A stretch of 64,000 nt of DNA from SZAS-7 sp964514655. GTDB taxonomy: Bacteria; Chlamydiota; Chlamydiia; Chlamydiales; FEN-1388. The notes beneath the pieces were generated by a model. It ran no database searches. It was not told the DNA's origin and saw nothing but the letters and a program-made list of their open reading frames with translations. Made by a program: the position numbers and the translations under genes. Below are positions 26,160-35,415 of this stretch, in pieces (the first letter of the stretch is position 1; each line of letters begins with the position of its first letter). The DNA lies in contig CAZEQY010000002.1 in the NCBI GenBank assembly GCA_964514655.1, forward strand, positions 128,382-192,381, in the 5' to 3' direction.

Positions 26160-26762
26160 CCATTTTTGCTCTTCTCTTACAAGGTCGTTCCATTGAACGA
26201 CCACTTTTTTGCCGGAACCATTATGGTAGGTTGTGTTTTGGTTATTTGCGCCTATATCCTTTTGGTAGATAGCCCCATGAAAGAGTATAGCATCGCGATA
26301 GCGCTCTGCGAACCAGAGGCGAAGGCCGTTTTGTGTCCTACTTGCCTTTTGTATTTCGCGCTCATCAGATTTCGTAACGAGCATAAAGGGACGGTTTGCA
26401 CGACAAAGCAGGCAGTTACCAAGCATAAAAGCAACCGGCGCATTTGACTCCTTAAATGGCATGTCCCTATAAATCTGATAGACAATATCAGCTACTGTCT
26501 GAACAACTTCGACATCTGAGGTATTTGCAGAAAGTAAAGCTCCATTTACAGCATCGACAAGAGTTTGAATTGCCCGCTTTGCTTCGGAAGAAATATTTGG
26601 CCTAAAATTTGATGTAAGATCTTCGGGAAGAAGCCCTTTACGACTTACAACCTTTTCGATAAAGAGGTTTAGTGCAGCTTTACCTCGCTCTTTATCAGGC
26701 ATGGGTAGGCTATTGATAAACGCTTCAGCCCTACTCTTTATAGGCCCGGATAAACTATTCAT
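26145..26762 (-). CDS. Degenerate Fic-like protein (putative pseudo-enzyme)
   Basis: 205 aa. Around residue 98 it reads VYQIYRDMPFKESNAPVAFMLGN. This lines up by eye with the Fic-core region YQALVSIHPFNDANG of the adjacent Fic protein: PF-x-[DE]-[AS]-N is kept, then Met-x-x-[DN]-x-x-L-x-R further on. The catalytic His is Met and the anion-hole Gly-Arg is Ala-Pro, so AMP transfer by the classic mechanism should be impossible. The gene starts in a four-base overlap with the end of the Fic gene. It may be a diverged duplicate or a regulatory partner. The relationship rests on one motif region and is tentative. Confidence 0.55.
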   Translation of the reverse strand: MNSLSGPIKSRAEAFINSLPMPDKERGKAALNLFIEKVVSRKGLLPEDLTSNFRPNISSEAKRAIQTLVDAVNGALLSANTSDVEVVQTVADIVYQIYRDMPFKESNAPVAFMLGNCLLCRANRPFMLVTKSDEREIQKASRTQNGLRLWFAERYRDAILFHGAIYQKDIGANNQNTTYHNGSGKKVVVQWNDLVREEQKWLGLG

Positions 26763-28249
26763 ATTCCCTCTTTAGCACGAGCATTATATATCCTATAGCT
26801 ATTTTTTACACCTTCAAGAAAGATCTTCGTCGCCTGGTTTCGAGAGACGCTTCTTTTCTTATTCAGTGCAAATACCGCTAACTCTACATTATGTTCAAGC
26901 GCAATTGGAGGCAAGCCAAAACGCTGCAAAACATAGTCTGCGACCATGCGACAACTTCTACCATTAGCATCATTGAATGGGTGAATCGACACTAGCGCCT
27001 GATAAGCCCAAGCTGCTACTACGATTGGATTGAGCTCTTTAGCCTCACAGCCATTTATGCCCTCGGTAAGTGCTTGGCAGTATCGATCATAAAAGTCTTC
27101 GAGCTGACTTTCAGGTAGATAGGTAAGTGCACCGTTACCACCGGCAGTAATCTCAGAATCTCGTAGTTTGCCACTATCTTGAGAATGTAAAATTATACGA
27201 TTGATATTGAGTATATCTTCACGAGTAAGCGGCATTTTTGACCTTGCCATTCCTCGAACCATTATGTCACAGGCTTCCCAACGTGCTATTGAGTCTTCGG
27301 CGCCACTTTTAGTAAGTGTAAAAGAACCCACGGTACGAGCTTGTTGTAGTTCAGCAAAGTGAGGCGGGTTTAAAGGCTCAACACTTTTTAAAAACTGATC
27401 ACACTCATCGACGATAGCATCGTCAACAGGCTCATCAAGATAAGAAAAGATTCTTTCAGCAAGTAGTTCATCTATTGCAAGCTGCACCTCTTGAACATCT
27501 TTGCTGCTAAATTCTACTCCAGCTTCGCCAGCCCGTACAAGACTTTCTCGCACCTCTTCTTTGATAGGTAAACCAGCTAAGGCATCTGTTAAACTTGCTT
27601 TGTTATGCATAAGTCGCCATACATCATCAACTCTATTTAAATAAAATGCATAAGCAATAGCTGATAGGCCGGACTCATCTTTAGCATTAATGTCATAGCG
27701 CTGAGTAAGGGGTTTAGTTTGACCAAGTAAATGAGTCATCACATCTGGATGCTGAGTTTCAAGCATGTAACGCATAAGGCCGGTACGCCCATTGCCATCA
27801 AGCTTACTTACATCAGCTCCATTATACTCCAGCCAGCTGAGCATCTCTTCATCACCGAGGCTTACAGAAGTCATCCAAAGGGTGTCACCATCCTGATCAC
27901 AAGAGTCTAGCTGCTCTTCTAGGTATGGCAGGGCAGTCATAATCTCATCTGCTAGCTCAAAATTTCTATGCCTGCCTAAAGAGACCACAAGAGCTTCAAG
28001 TGCCTCTGCCGGCCCATGTTCTGCTACAATCGCTTCAACATCACTTAGTGTCAGCTGCTTTTCTTGAGCCGGTTCCATAGCAAGGTGCACCATGGCATTT
28101 TGCCCCGTTAGACGTGTTGCAACTGGTGGAGTATTAGTTTTGGCTTTGGATACTGCTAAGGGAGGAACAACATTGGGATCAAGCTTTGCTAAGGGTTTTG
28201 AGCCTTTCAAAGGGGCTTGTGGCTGGAAGGGGTCTGGTTGTACTTCCAT
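26759..28249 (-). CDS. Ankyrin-repeat Fic domain protein (probable AMPylating effector)
   Basis: 496 aa from the ATG at 28249, chosen because GGAG lies seven bases upstream and the chaperone gene stops one base before it. An upstream extension would overlap that gene. Residues about 85-215 hold about three ankyrin repeats (e.g. DGDTLWMTSVSLGDEEML, NGRTGLMRYML). The C-terminal ~200 residues are a Fic domain with the complete active-site loop HPFNDANGR (His423-Arg431) and the flap GGNGALTYLP. Fic enzymes usually transfer AMP to a hydroxyl of a target protein. With ankyrin repeats and a T3S-chaperone-like gene directly upstream, a host target is likely. Confidence 0.86.
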   Translation of the reverse strand: MEVQPDPFQPQAPLKGSKPLAKLDPNVVPPLAVSKAKTNTPPVATRLTGQNAMVHLAMEPAQEKQLTLSDVEAIVAEHGPAEALEALVVSLGRHRNFELADEIMTALPYLEEQLDSCDQDGDTLWMTSVSLGDEEMLSWLEYNGADVSKLDGNGRTGLMRYMLETQHPDVMTHLLGQTKPLTQRYDINAKDESGLSAIAYAFYLNRVDDVWRLMHNKASLTDALAGLPIKEEVRESLVRAGEAGVEFSSKDVQEVQLAIDELLAERIFSYLDEPVDDAIVDECDQFLKSVEPLNPPHFAELQQARTVGSFTLTKSGAEDSIARWEACDIMVRGMARSKMPLTREDILNINRIILHSQDSGKLRDSEITAGGNGALTYLPESQLEDFYDRYCQALTEGINGCEAKELNPIVVAAWAYQALVSIHPFNDANGRSCRMVADYVLQRFGLPPIALEHNVELAVFALNKKRSVSRNQATKIFLEGVKNSYRIYNARAKEGI

Positions 28250-28250
28250 C

Positions 28251-28667
28251 TTATTGCTCCAAATAGTGGCACATCTGTTCTGCTTCTTGAGCTTCAGGCC
28301 CCTTATTACAGGCAAGGCATGCAATCCCAAATGCCTTCCATACATCCGGCGATAGGGGACTCATAAGCGACAAAAAGGTAAAAGCCTGAAGAGCCTCTTT
28401 ATACCGCTCTTTTTGATAAAGAAGGCAGGCTTGTTGGTAACATGCACCAAGCATCTCTTCATTCCAGCCAAATACTTGATAAAGAATAAGTGGTTCTTTA
28501 ATTTTGACCTCTTCTAAGCGACTAAGATCCAGATCAAAGGTAGATACATGCTTATATCCCTGCAATGCCTCGCTAAAGGTAGCCGTTAAGACTTCTTCAA
28601 GTAGAGGGTTGTCAAAGTGTTTTGCCACTTTTGCAGTAAATCTTTTAATATAGTCATCGTCTTGCAT
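28251..28667 (-). CDS. TPR protein resembling class II type III secretion chaperones
   Basis: A 138-aa acidic protein with tandem TPR-like helices in its second half (ACYQQACLLYQKERYKEALQAF, then LSPDVWKAFGIACLACNKG). This resembles SycD/LcrH chaperones, which are about 140-165 aa and have three TPRs. Such chaperones hold translocators or effectors before secretion. It is the first gene of an operon whose second gene, one base downstream, encodes the ankyrin-Fic protein, so that protein is the probable client. The -10 box lies so close that the transcript may be nearly leaderless. Confidence 0.65.
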   Translation of the reverse strand: MQDDDYIKRFTAKVAKHFDNPLLEEVLTATFSEALQGYKHVSTFDLDLSRLEEVKIKEPLILYQVFGWNEEMLGACYQQACLLYQKERYKEALQAFTFLSLMSPLSPDVWKAFGIACLACNKGPEAQEAEQMCHYLEQ

Positions 28668-28676
28668 TACTCACAC

Positions 28677-28705
28677 TTAGTAGATTGAGCTAATTTTATC
28701 AACAA
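28677..28705 (-). promoter_or_regulatory. Promoter of the chaperone-Fic operon
   Basis: On the minus strand TTGTTG (28705-28700) and TACTAA (28682-28677) are 17 bases apart. The predicted start is about three bases before the ATG at 28667, again suggesting a nearly leaderless mRNA. No Shine-Dalgarno sequence is visible. Confidence 0.45.
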
Positions 28706-28772
28706 AAATTTACGAGTTACGGAAAATCCAATGGTTGTTGTAAAACGAGGTTTACTATACACTTGTACGGAT

Positions 28773-30857
28773 ATGACTGAAGAGACACCGATCGCAAAAA
28801 CACTCAAGGAGATACTGCACACGCAGTCTTTTGATCAACTTGGCTCCTTTACTGATAGTACAGTTTGGGGAACACTCACAAGCGATGAGCGCGAACTACT
28901 AGCTAGGCTCTTTCTTATGGCAGGCGAAAGCGAGCTTAAGCGCTCAAGCCTTGATGCCAGCATACAAAACGCCAAAAAGTACTTTACACTGGCAACAAAC
29001 CTCGCCCCACACGACGGCTACATCTGGTTTAGACGCGGCCTTGCATTTGCCTTTCAAGAAAATGTAGCTCTTCTTGAAGAAAGCTCCCTCTGCTTTGAAA
29101 AGGCAACTGAAATTGATAGCCAACAATTTGAAACATGGTATGCCTGGGCAGATGTCTTTGTAAGGCGCGGCATTGCTACGCAAGATGCTTCGCTCTTTTT
29201 GCAAGCTGAAGATAAATTTCAAAAAGCAGAAAAGCTCCTTACCTCCCATGAAAAGTATATAGATTTTTACTGGCATTTTGGCATTTGCTACTTTATGCAA
29301 GGCCGCTCTAGTGGCGAAGCAGTAGACACGCACAATGCTATTGGATGCTATAGAAAGGCAAAAGCACTTGGACTTACAAGAAGCGAATTTTACAACGACT
29401 TTGCAAATGCCCTAATTGAGCTTTCAATCCTCATCAATAACCAAGAGTATATGTTTGAAGCAATAGAGCTCTACCTCTATTCGCTCGACAACACTCAAGA
29501 ACATACAAAAAACCCTAAAGACACTGCCGTTCGCTACTGCAACCTTGGAGCATGCTACCAGTACCTTTTTGAGACGCATCACGAAGCTGCCTTCTTTAAC
29601 CAGGCTCAAGAATGTTTTACGAATGCTACAGAGCTACAGCCTGACTTTGGCAATGCCTGGGCATTTTGGGGGTATATGTTGCTTTATGGGGCAAAGCTCT
29701 GGCAGGATATCAACATGCTCGAAGGCTGCCTCGACAAGCTTAGCCACCTTGCAAACTATGCCGAAGATAAGCCGCTACTTTTAGCGCGTATGTCAGAGGC
29801 CTTTTCGCTCTATGGCAGTAATGAAGATGAGCTCCAATACCTTATGAGCGCCCAAGAAATTGCAGAAACCGCAACTATAGAAGACCCTGAACTTCCCTAT
29901 GGATGGGCAAGTTTAGCGCTTAGCAACCTAGAACTTGCACGCTACTTTGATGACGATAGCTACTTTGAAGTAGCCGTCGAAAATGCCGAGCGCGCAATTG
30001 CCCTTAACCAAAATATCGGCATGGCATGGCATGTGCTTGCTGTTGCAAAGTTCTCTCTTGCTGAAGTTGAAGGCAATGTACGCCTCATGCAAGAAGCGTG
30101 TGCTGCTTTTAGCGTGGCTGCAAAGACAGAAGTTGGCCGTTTTGGCTATATGTGGAATGACTGGGGCATTGCTCTATTAAACCTTGCTGACATCACACAC
30201 GACAAACGGTTTGTTCAAGAGGCTATCGAAAAATTTGAGCAAGGAATCTTGCTACACGAACATGTGAACCCAATATGGCTTATAAACTATGCCTCAAGTC
30301 TCGACTTTTGGGGAGAGATCACCGATGAAGAAGAACACTACGAAAAGGCAATAGAAGTGCTTGAGCATGCCCTTTCGATAGATGCCACTAATCTTCAAGC
30401 ACACTATCAGCTTGGACAAAGCTATTGCCACTTAGGAGAGCTTACAAATGACCTTTCTCTTTTAGAAAAGGGCATCGAAGAGCTTCAGGTTGTGCTGCAA
30501 GAAGATTTAGAAGATGAAGCAGCATCAGCTGACCTAGGCGTGGCATACATGAATGTTGCCGATCTTGCGGAGAACAACGTTGAAGTAAAAAAATCGCTCT
30601 ACGAACTTGCTGAGCAGCACTTTTTGCAGGCGATAAACCTTGGCAGCCACCAGGTATACTACAACCTTGCCTGCCTCTATTCGCTACAAAAAAATGCCCC
30701 TGAAGCATACCATTTTTTACTAAAAGCCTACGAGCATGACACCCTGCCTCCAATAAACGAGGTATGCCTAGACCGCTGGCTCGAGCATCTTCGCACAACA
30801 GCCCACTTCAAGCACTTTATCCAAAAGGTGCAGCCTAATTCGGCAGAGAATAATTAG
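28773..30857 (+). CDS. Large TPR-repeat protein
   Basis: 694 aa from the ATG at 28773; an in-frame ATG at 28731 would add 14 residues. Almost the whole protein is tetratricopeptide-type repeats (for example NAKKYFTLATNLAPHDGYIW, AIEVLEHALSIDATNLQAHY, AIEELQVV-like units). It has no signal peptide, no transmembrane segment and no enzymatic motif. TPR solenoids are protein-interaction scaffolds. It is transcribed divergently from the chaperone-Fic operon with a shared 60-100-base control region. The partner is unknown. Confidence 0.82.
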   Translation: MTEETPIAKTLKEILHTQSFDQLGSFTDSTVWGTLTSDERELLARLFLMAGESELKRSSLDASIQNAKKYFTLATNLAPHDGYIWFRRGLAFAFQENVALLEESSLCFEKATEIDSQQFETWYAWADVFVRRGIATQDASLFLQAEDKFQKAEKLLTSHEKYIDFYWHFGICYFMQGRSSGEAVDTHNAIGCYRKAKALGLTRSEFYNDFANALIELSILINNQEYMFEAIELYLYSLDNTQEHTKNPKDTAVRYCNLGACYQYLFETHHEAAFFNQAQECFTNATELQPDFGNAWAFWGYMLLYGAKLWQDINMLEGCLDKLSHLANYAEDKPLLLARMSEAFSLYGSNEDELQYLMSAQEIAETATIEDPELPYGWASLALSNLELARYFDDDSYFEVAVENAERAIALNQNIGMAWHVLAVAKFSLAEVEGNVRLMQEACAAFSVAAKTEVGRFGYMWNDWGIALLNLADITHDKRFVQEAIEKFEQGILLHEHVNPIWLINYASSLDFWGEITDEEEHYEKAIEVLEHALSIDATNLQAHYQLGQSYCHLGELTNDLSLLEKGIEELQVVLQEDLEDEAASADLGVAYMNVADLAENNVEVKKSLYELAEQHFLQAINLGSHQVYYNLACLYSLQKNAPEAYHFLLKAYEHDTLPPINEVCLDRWLEHLRTTAHFKHFIQKVQPNSAENN

Positions 30858-30980
30858 TGAGCATCAATTTTCCCATGCCCTTCTAAAAACCGCGCTCCTT
30901 GATCTTAAGAGCTTTTTGCAAAACCCAGGACTTTAACAACAGGAGGGCGCTCTAGACGGGGATTTTAAGAATAATAAAAA

Positions 30981-31152
30981 ATAACAGGATCGCGCTTCGC
31001 TGGCAGGATCGGGCAGGATCTAGATAAGATTAATGACAACAATAATAAAACGATTATAACGATAAATTAGATAGCTACTCTTGTTATTTTATCGTTATTA
31101 CCATTTTGCATTTATCCTGCCTGATCTTGCCAGCGAAGCGCGATCCTGTTAT
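30981..31152. repeat. CAGGATC-family palindromic element, copy 2
   Basis: Arms at 30981-31019 and 31114-31152 are complementary at about 37 of 39 positions and carry the same core as copy 1 (ggcaggatcgggcaggatc). The centre has the inner pairing aacgataaa / ttttatcgtt. The segment atcgttattaccattttgc is shared, with few changes, with copy 3. The rest of the 480-base gap between the convergent TPR and CX5R genes holds no gene I can see. Confidence 0.82.
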
Positions 31153-31336
31153 TTAATTTATAACGCACAATAACATATGATAACATTTGCGTCCTTGCCC
31201 AGCCCTAACATATATACCTTATAATTCTCGTTCAGAGCATTGTTATGCTTGAACCGCCTCTTGGTCTTTCTCTTCATTCATAAATTAAAGATTTAGATTA
31301 ATAACCGCAAACTTTAGAGGAGCAACTGCAAGTTTA

Positions 31337-33409
31337 CTACTCAGATGACCCTTCGAAGAGCTTCTTTTTAGGAGGGAGCTGGCCATCAGGGCAGCCTGGA
31401 TACGATATAACGCCCGATGCTATGCCATCAGCGACAAGTCGTTCAACATATTGCAAATAGTCCTTTAACTTCTCATTAAGCTGCTCGTGCAGAGTAATGC
31501 GCGCTGTTGCCTTTGTTGCAGTTTCTGTTTGCAGGCGCCCCTTATCATTTATAGAGCGTCCCAAAGTGGCCTGCGTGATGCTTGTTGCATCTGGATCAAG
31601 TATATACAAAAACTGGTTATTGAACATTAAAGCGCGGTCGACACCAGCTCTACAGTTACGAAAGAGCATCATTTGTGATGCTTTGTTAGTATCTTGAGTT
31701 TGAGAGAGCATATGGGCTTTATAGACTTCAAAAAAGCGCACAATGCCTAAATTGACAATCGGCTTTAGTGCTGCGAGCTTCTCTAGATCTTTACCTTGAG
31801 CATCCTCTACAAGCTTGTATGCCATGTCGACAATCTTTGGATGCACCTCTTTCCATATTTCTCTCATGCTCGGCATGAAGTAGTATTTGGATGCCGATGC
31901 TCTATCTTGAATATCCAGAGTATATGAACTTTCAGCAAGAAGTTCGTCCAGCAAAACCTTCTTTACATCAGGATTAAATGTCTCAGCTTTTATAGGCTCT
32001 ACAGAGATCGTACTACCTGCAAAAGAACATGGGTAGATTTCATTTTGCTCCATCAAGGCCATTGTCTGCGCATCTTCAGTCTCTTCATAGCGCTTTTGCA
32101 TGTTAGAATAGACAAGTAGCTGATACGGATAGGGATGACTACGATCAAGAGAGCGATTTTCTATACCTTGTAAGAGCGCCCTAAATTCAGGCAATACAGT
32201 AGAGCCAAGAGCAGGTGAGGCGCTTAACACTACTCGCATCGCTACTTCTTTTTTGCCGGGCAGAGTAAGGCGCTCTTGATAATAGGCACCCGGATTGTTG
32301 CCATAATAGGCCTTATGATCTTTTACCGAAGCCCGAAAAAATGCTCTAGCATGACTGTGCATTATATCAACAGTCTGAAACAGTGGCATACCCGATCTCA
32401 ACGAGTTAATGCCAACTTCTGCCACTTTTTTAAGCTTTTGAATCTTTGTTACAAAGGTCTCTTGAGGGTCATCCTCTAAAAAGCCGGAATTAGCAGCAAA
32501 CTCTCGTGCATTATAAAGAAATGTGCCAAAGCTTTGGCTACGGGGTATTGGCGCCTTGTCACAGATCGCCTTTCCTAAACGAAGATAGGCAGGAACTGTC
32601 TCAGCGTGAGCAAATGATGCAATAGCAATAGTATGCAGCAAACGAACATAAGGGTGTGACTCATCGCAGCGCATCAGGTTATAGCCGGATGTTTGAAGAG
32701 CCTTTCTTATTGCTAATAAAATTGCTGTAACGTGTGTTTCAGGATCAGAATCAAGGGCAATGCCTGCTGTCTCAAGAAGCTCGACAACTTTTGAAACTTC
32801 ATCGTTAAATTCAGCCACTGCATAGTCAAAACTTGTTTTGTGATAAAAGCAGCCCCTAAGCTCACTATAGAGCTCTTTTGCATGATGCTTAAGAAGAGAC
32901 TTATTGCCATCTAGCTTGCTGGCAGTAAAAAAAGGCAAAAGCTTGTTCTCAACTTGATCTTCGTTAAGGCGACGCACATTTGCAACAAGGTCATAAGCAA
33001 GCCTTAAGCCCTGCTCAGCAAGGTCTTTTGGATGCTCAAGGCCATGAACAGCATAGAGCTTTTGCAGGATTCGACCAACGCGCAGTTCAAAATAGTAGAG
33101 GCGATTGCCGACAGATGGCTCACATGAAAAATCTACACCATTACATACTACAGAATACGCTTGCTTAATGCCTTCGAGCGTTAACTTCCACTCCAAGGTT
33201 TTTGCTTCCTTACTGATGGCATGAAGCTCTGTGTCGTGTACAACATTCAGCCTTGGAGGGTGATTGTGCCGCACGGGAGAACGATCTGTTGGTGATTTTG
33301 CCCCAGAGGCTACTTGTTCTACACGAGTAGCCTGGGAAAAATCAGGCTTTGGCAATTCTGAAATGACGGGCTTTTGTGAAGTTGTACTAGATGGTACTGG
33401 TCCTGCCAT
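31337..33409 (-). CDS. 690-aa putative effector with CX5R phosphatase signature
   Basis: Mostly helical, with no recognised domain over the first 550 residues. Near the C-terminus FRNCRAGVDRALMF contains Cys586-x5-Arg592 preceded by Asn, in the form N-C-x-x-G-x-D-R. This resembles the active-site loop NCKSGKDRT of the SopB/IpgD phosphoinositide phosphatases and, more loosely, Sac-type CX5R loops. CX5R enzymes form a phospho-cysteine intermediate. The protein ends in a basic PPKKKL tail. The neighbourhood contains other effector-like genes and palindromic repeats. I infer a host-directed lipid or protein phosphatase; a fortuitous motif remains possible. Confidence 0.6.
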   Translation of the reverse strand: MAGPVPSSTTSQKPVISELPKPDFSQATRVEQVASGAKSPTDRSPVRHNHPPRLNVVHDTELHAISKEAKTLEWKLTLEGIKQAYSVVCNGVDFSCEPSVGNRLYYFELRVGRILQKLYAVHGLEHPKDLAEQGLRLAYDLVANVRRLNEDQVENKLLPFFTASKLDGNKSLLKHHAKELYSELRGCFYHKTSFDYAVAEFNDEVSKVVELLETAGIALDSDPETHVTAILLAIRKALQTSGYNLMRCDESHPYVRLLHTIAIASFAHAETVPAYLRLGKAICDKAPIPRSQSFGTFLYNAREFAANSGFLEDDPQETFVTKIQKLKKVAEVGINSLRSGMPLFQTVDIMHSHARAFFRASVKDHKAYYGNNPGAYYQERLTLPGKKEVAMRVVLSASPALGSTVLPEFRALLQGIENRSLDRSHPYPYQLLVYSNMQKRYEETEDAQTMALMEQNEIYPCSFAGSTISVEPIKAETFNPDVKKVLLDELLAESSYTLDIQDRASASKYYFMPSMREIWKEVHPKIVDMAYKLVEDAQGKDLEKLAALKPIVNLGIVRFFEVYKAHMLSQTQDTNKASQMMLFRNCRAGVDRALMFNNQFLYILDPDATSITQATLGRSINDKGRLQTETATKATARITLHEQLNEKLKDYLQYVERLVADGIASGVISYPGCPDGQLPPKKKLFEGSSE

Positions 33410-33426
33410 AACTTGCTCCTAAAGGG

Positions 33427-35244
33427 TTATCCTTTTGGTCCGCGCTTACGATCATTTTCAGACAAAAACTTCTTTCTCATACGTATTTGGGCTGGCGTCA
33501 CTTCTACAAGCTCGTCATCTTGGATGTAATCCATAGCCTGCTCGAGGGTAAAGCGTCGAGGAGGGGTAAGGATGATGTTTTCATCACTTCCTGAAGCTCG
33601 TACGTTTGTGAGGTGCTTTTCTTTCGTGATGTTGATAACAAGGTCATTGTCGCGGGAGTGTTCACCAACGATCATACCTTCATATACTTCATCACCAGGA
33701 TTTACAAAGAGCACGCCGCGCTCTTGCAGCTGGAAAGATGCATAGGGAGTTGCCTTGCCCGGGCAGCTTGAGATCATCACGCCAAGCTTTCTTCCGGCAA
33801 TAGGACCAGCCATTGGAGCATAGCCATCAAATATTGAAGTAAGAATGCCAAGCCCGCGAGTTTGGGTAAGAAAGGCACTTCTATAGCCCATGAGGCCACG
33901 TGTTGGAATTAAAAACTGCATGCGTGTAATGCCTTCTGGCGTTGTAGCAAGCGACTGCATTTCGCCCTTTCTTCGCGAAAGCTCTTCGATAACAGACCCT
34001 GAATACTCTTCTGGCACTTCTACAGTAGCAAGTTCAAATGGTTCTAGTTTTTGGCCGTTTTCTTCTTTGACGATAACGCGAGGCTTAGAAAGGCTCATCT
34101 CATAGCCTTCTCTACGCATAGCTTCTACAAGCACCGCAAGGTGAAGCTCACCGCGGCCTGCCACAGTAACAACTTCTTGCTCTTGTGAGCTAAAATCAAT
34201 CTTGAGGGATATGTTGGCGCGCTTTTCACGTTCAAAGCGATCTTTAAGCTTATTCATGGTAACGTGCTTGCCGCTTTTACCCACAAATGGGCTTGAGTTA
34301 ACGGTGATGTCGATAGAAACTGTTGGCTCATCAAGCTGAATCGGGGGAAGAGAGACAACTTTTGACGGATCGCAAAGGGTATCTCCAATGGTGATTTCTG
34401 GTACGCCGGAGACGATAACGATATCGCCGGTATAGCCTGTTTCAAGCTCTTGCTTTTCTAGGCCAATGTGACCTTCGATACGCGATATCTGGCAGCGTTT
34501 TTCTTTGCCGCTTCGATCGACGTGCATGATGTTTTGACCCTTGGTGACTGAACCTGAAAGCACGCGACCACAGGCTTGACGGCCTACGTAGTCATCGTAA
34601 AAGATGGTTGAGCACTGCATGAGAAATGGTTCTTGTTCTGCACCACGAGGCGGTTCAACATGTTCGACAATCATCTCAAAGAGGGGACGCATGTCAACAC
34701 GCTCGTCTTCTAGTTTTTTCATTGCAAAGCCTGCAAGACCTGAGGCATAGCAGAAGTGGAAATCTAGCTGTTCGTTCGTTGCGCCAAGCTCTGAGAAGAG
34801 GTCGAAGGTGAGGTCTAGTGCCTGATCCGGTGTTGCAAATGGCCTGTCGATCTTATTTACGACAACAATAGGCTTAAGGCCCATCTTGAGCGACTTTGAT
34901 AGAACAAAGCGCGTCTGAGGCATTGGACCTTCCTGAGCATCTACGAGCAAGAGTACAGAACTTACCATACCTAATATCCGCTCAACTTCCGCTGAGAAAT
35001 CAGCGTGACCAGGAGTATCGATGATGTTAATTTTATAGTCATCAAAAAAGACAGAGGTGTGCTTTGCGAATATAGTGATGCCGCGCTCTTTTTCTTGATC
35101 GTAGCTATCCATCAAACGCTCGCCTACAGGCTGGTTTTTGCGGAAAATATTTGACTGTTTAAGCAGGCTATCAAGGAGCGTTGTTTTGCCATGGTCAATG
35201 TGCGCTACGATAGCTATATTACGGATTTTGTCTTTAGAAAGCAT
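33427..35244 (-). CDS. typA: Ribosome-associated GTPase TypA/BipA
   Basis: 605 aa from the ATG at 35244, where homology begins (KDKIRNIAIVAHIDHGKTTL). A translational GTPase related to EF-G that binds the 70S ribosome and assists large-subunit assembly and stress adaptation. G1 (AHIDHGKT), G2 with RGITIFAKHTSVF, G3 (DTPGHADF) and G4 (NKIDRP) are intact. Domain III/V motifs and the TypA-specific C-terminal region (PTRGLMGYRSAFLT) follow. No strong ribosome-binding site is seen at this start. It is monocistronic and divergent from mgtE. Confidence 0.95.
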   Translation of the reverse strand: MLSKDKIRNIAIVAHIDHGKTTLLDSLLKQSNIFRKNQPVGERLMDSYDQEKERGITIFAKHTSVFFDDYKINIIDTPGHADFSAEVERILGMVSSVLLLVDAQEGPMPQTRFVLSKSLKMGLKPIVVVNKIDRPFATPDQALDLTFDLFSELGATNEQLDFHFCYASGLAGFAMKKLEDERVDMRPLFEMIVEHVEPPRGAEQEPFLMQCSTIFYDDYVGRQACGRVLSGSVTKGQNIMHVDRSGKEKRCQISRIEGHIGLEKQELETGYTGDIVIVSGVPEITIGDTLCDPSKVVSLPPIQLDEPTVSIDITVNSSPFVGKSGKHVTMNKLKDRFEREKRANISLKIDFSSQEQEVVTVAGRGELHLAVLVEAMRREGYEMSLSKPRVIVKEENGQKLEPFELATVEVPEEYSGSVIEELSRRKGEMQSLATTPEGITRMQFLIPTRGLMGYRSAFLTQTRGLGILTSIFDGYAPMAGPIAGRKLGVMISSCPGKATPYASFQLQERGVLFVNPGDEVYEGMIVGEHSRDNDLVINITKEKHLTNVRASGSDENIILTPPRRFTLEQAMDYIQDDELVEVTPAQIRMRKKFLSENDRKRGPKG

Positions 35245-35415
35245 GTACACCAATGTTTTGTGAAATTTTTTGTAGAAACTATACCTGAAACAACAATTCA
35301 TAGCAAGGCATAAACTCTAGGAGCTCGATTCCATCGTTGTACGGCCATGGATACATCAAAAAATCATATAACGATAAGGGTACAAAAGTAATTTGGCTGC
35401 AATGCCTTAGTTACA

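Noticed and set aside
26145..26762. Antitoxin for the Fic gene with an inhibitory S/T-x-x-x-E-[G/N] helix
   Set aside because: I could not find a convincing inhibitory motif; similarity to the Fic loop itself explains more of the sequence.
30442..30798. 118-aa antisense frame inside the TPR gene
   Set aside because: A shadow of the TPR repeat coding sequence; no start signal and no recognisable motif.
28773..30857. O-GlcNAc transferase-like TPR enzyme
   Set aside because: TPRs extend to the C-terminus and no glycosyltransferase domain follows.
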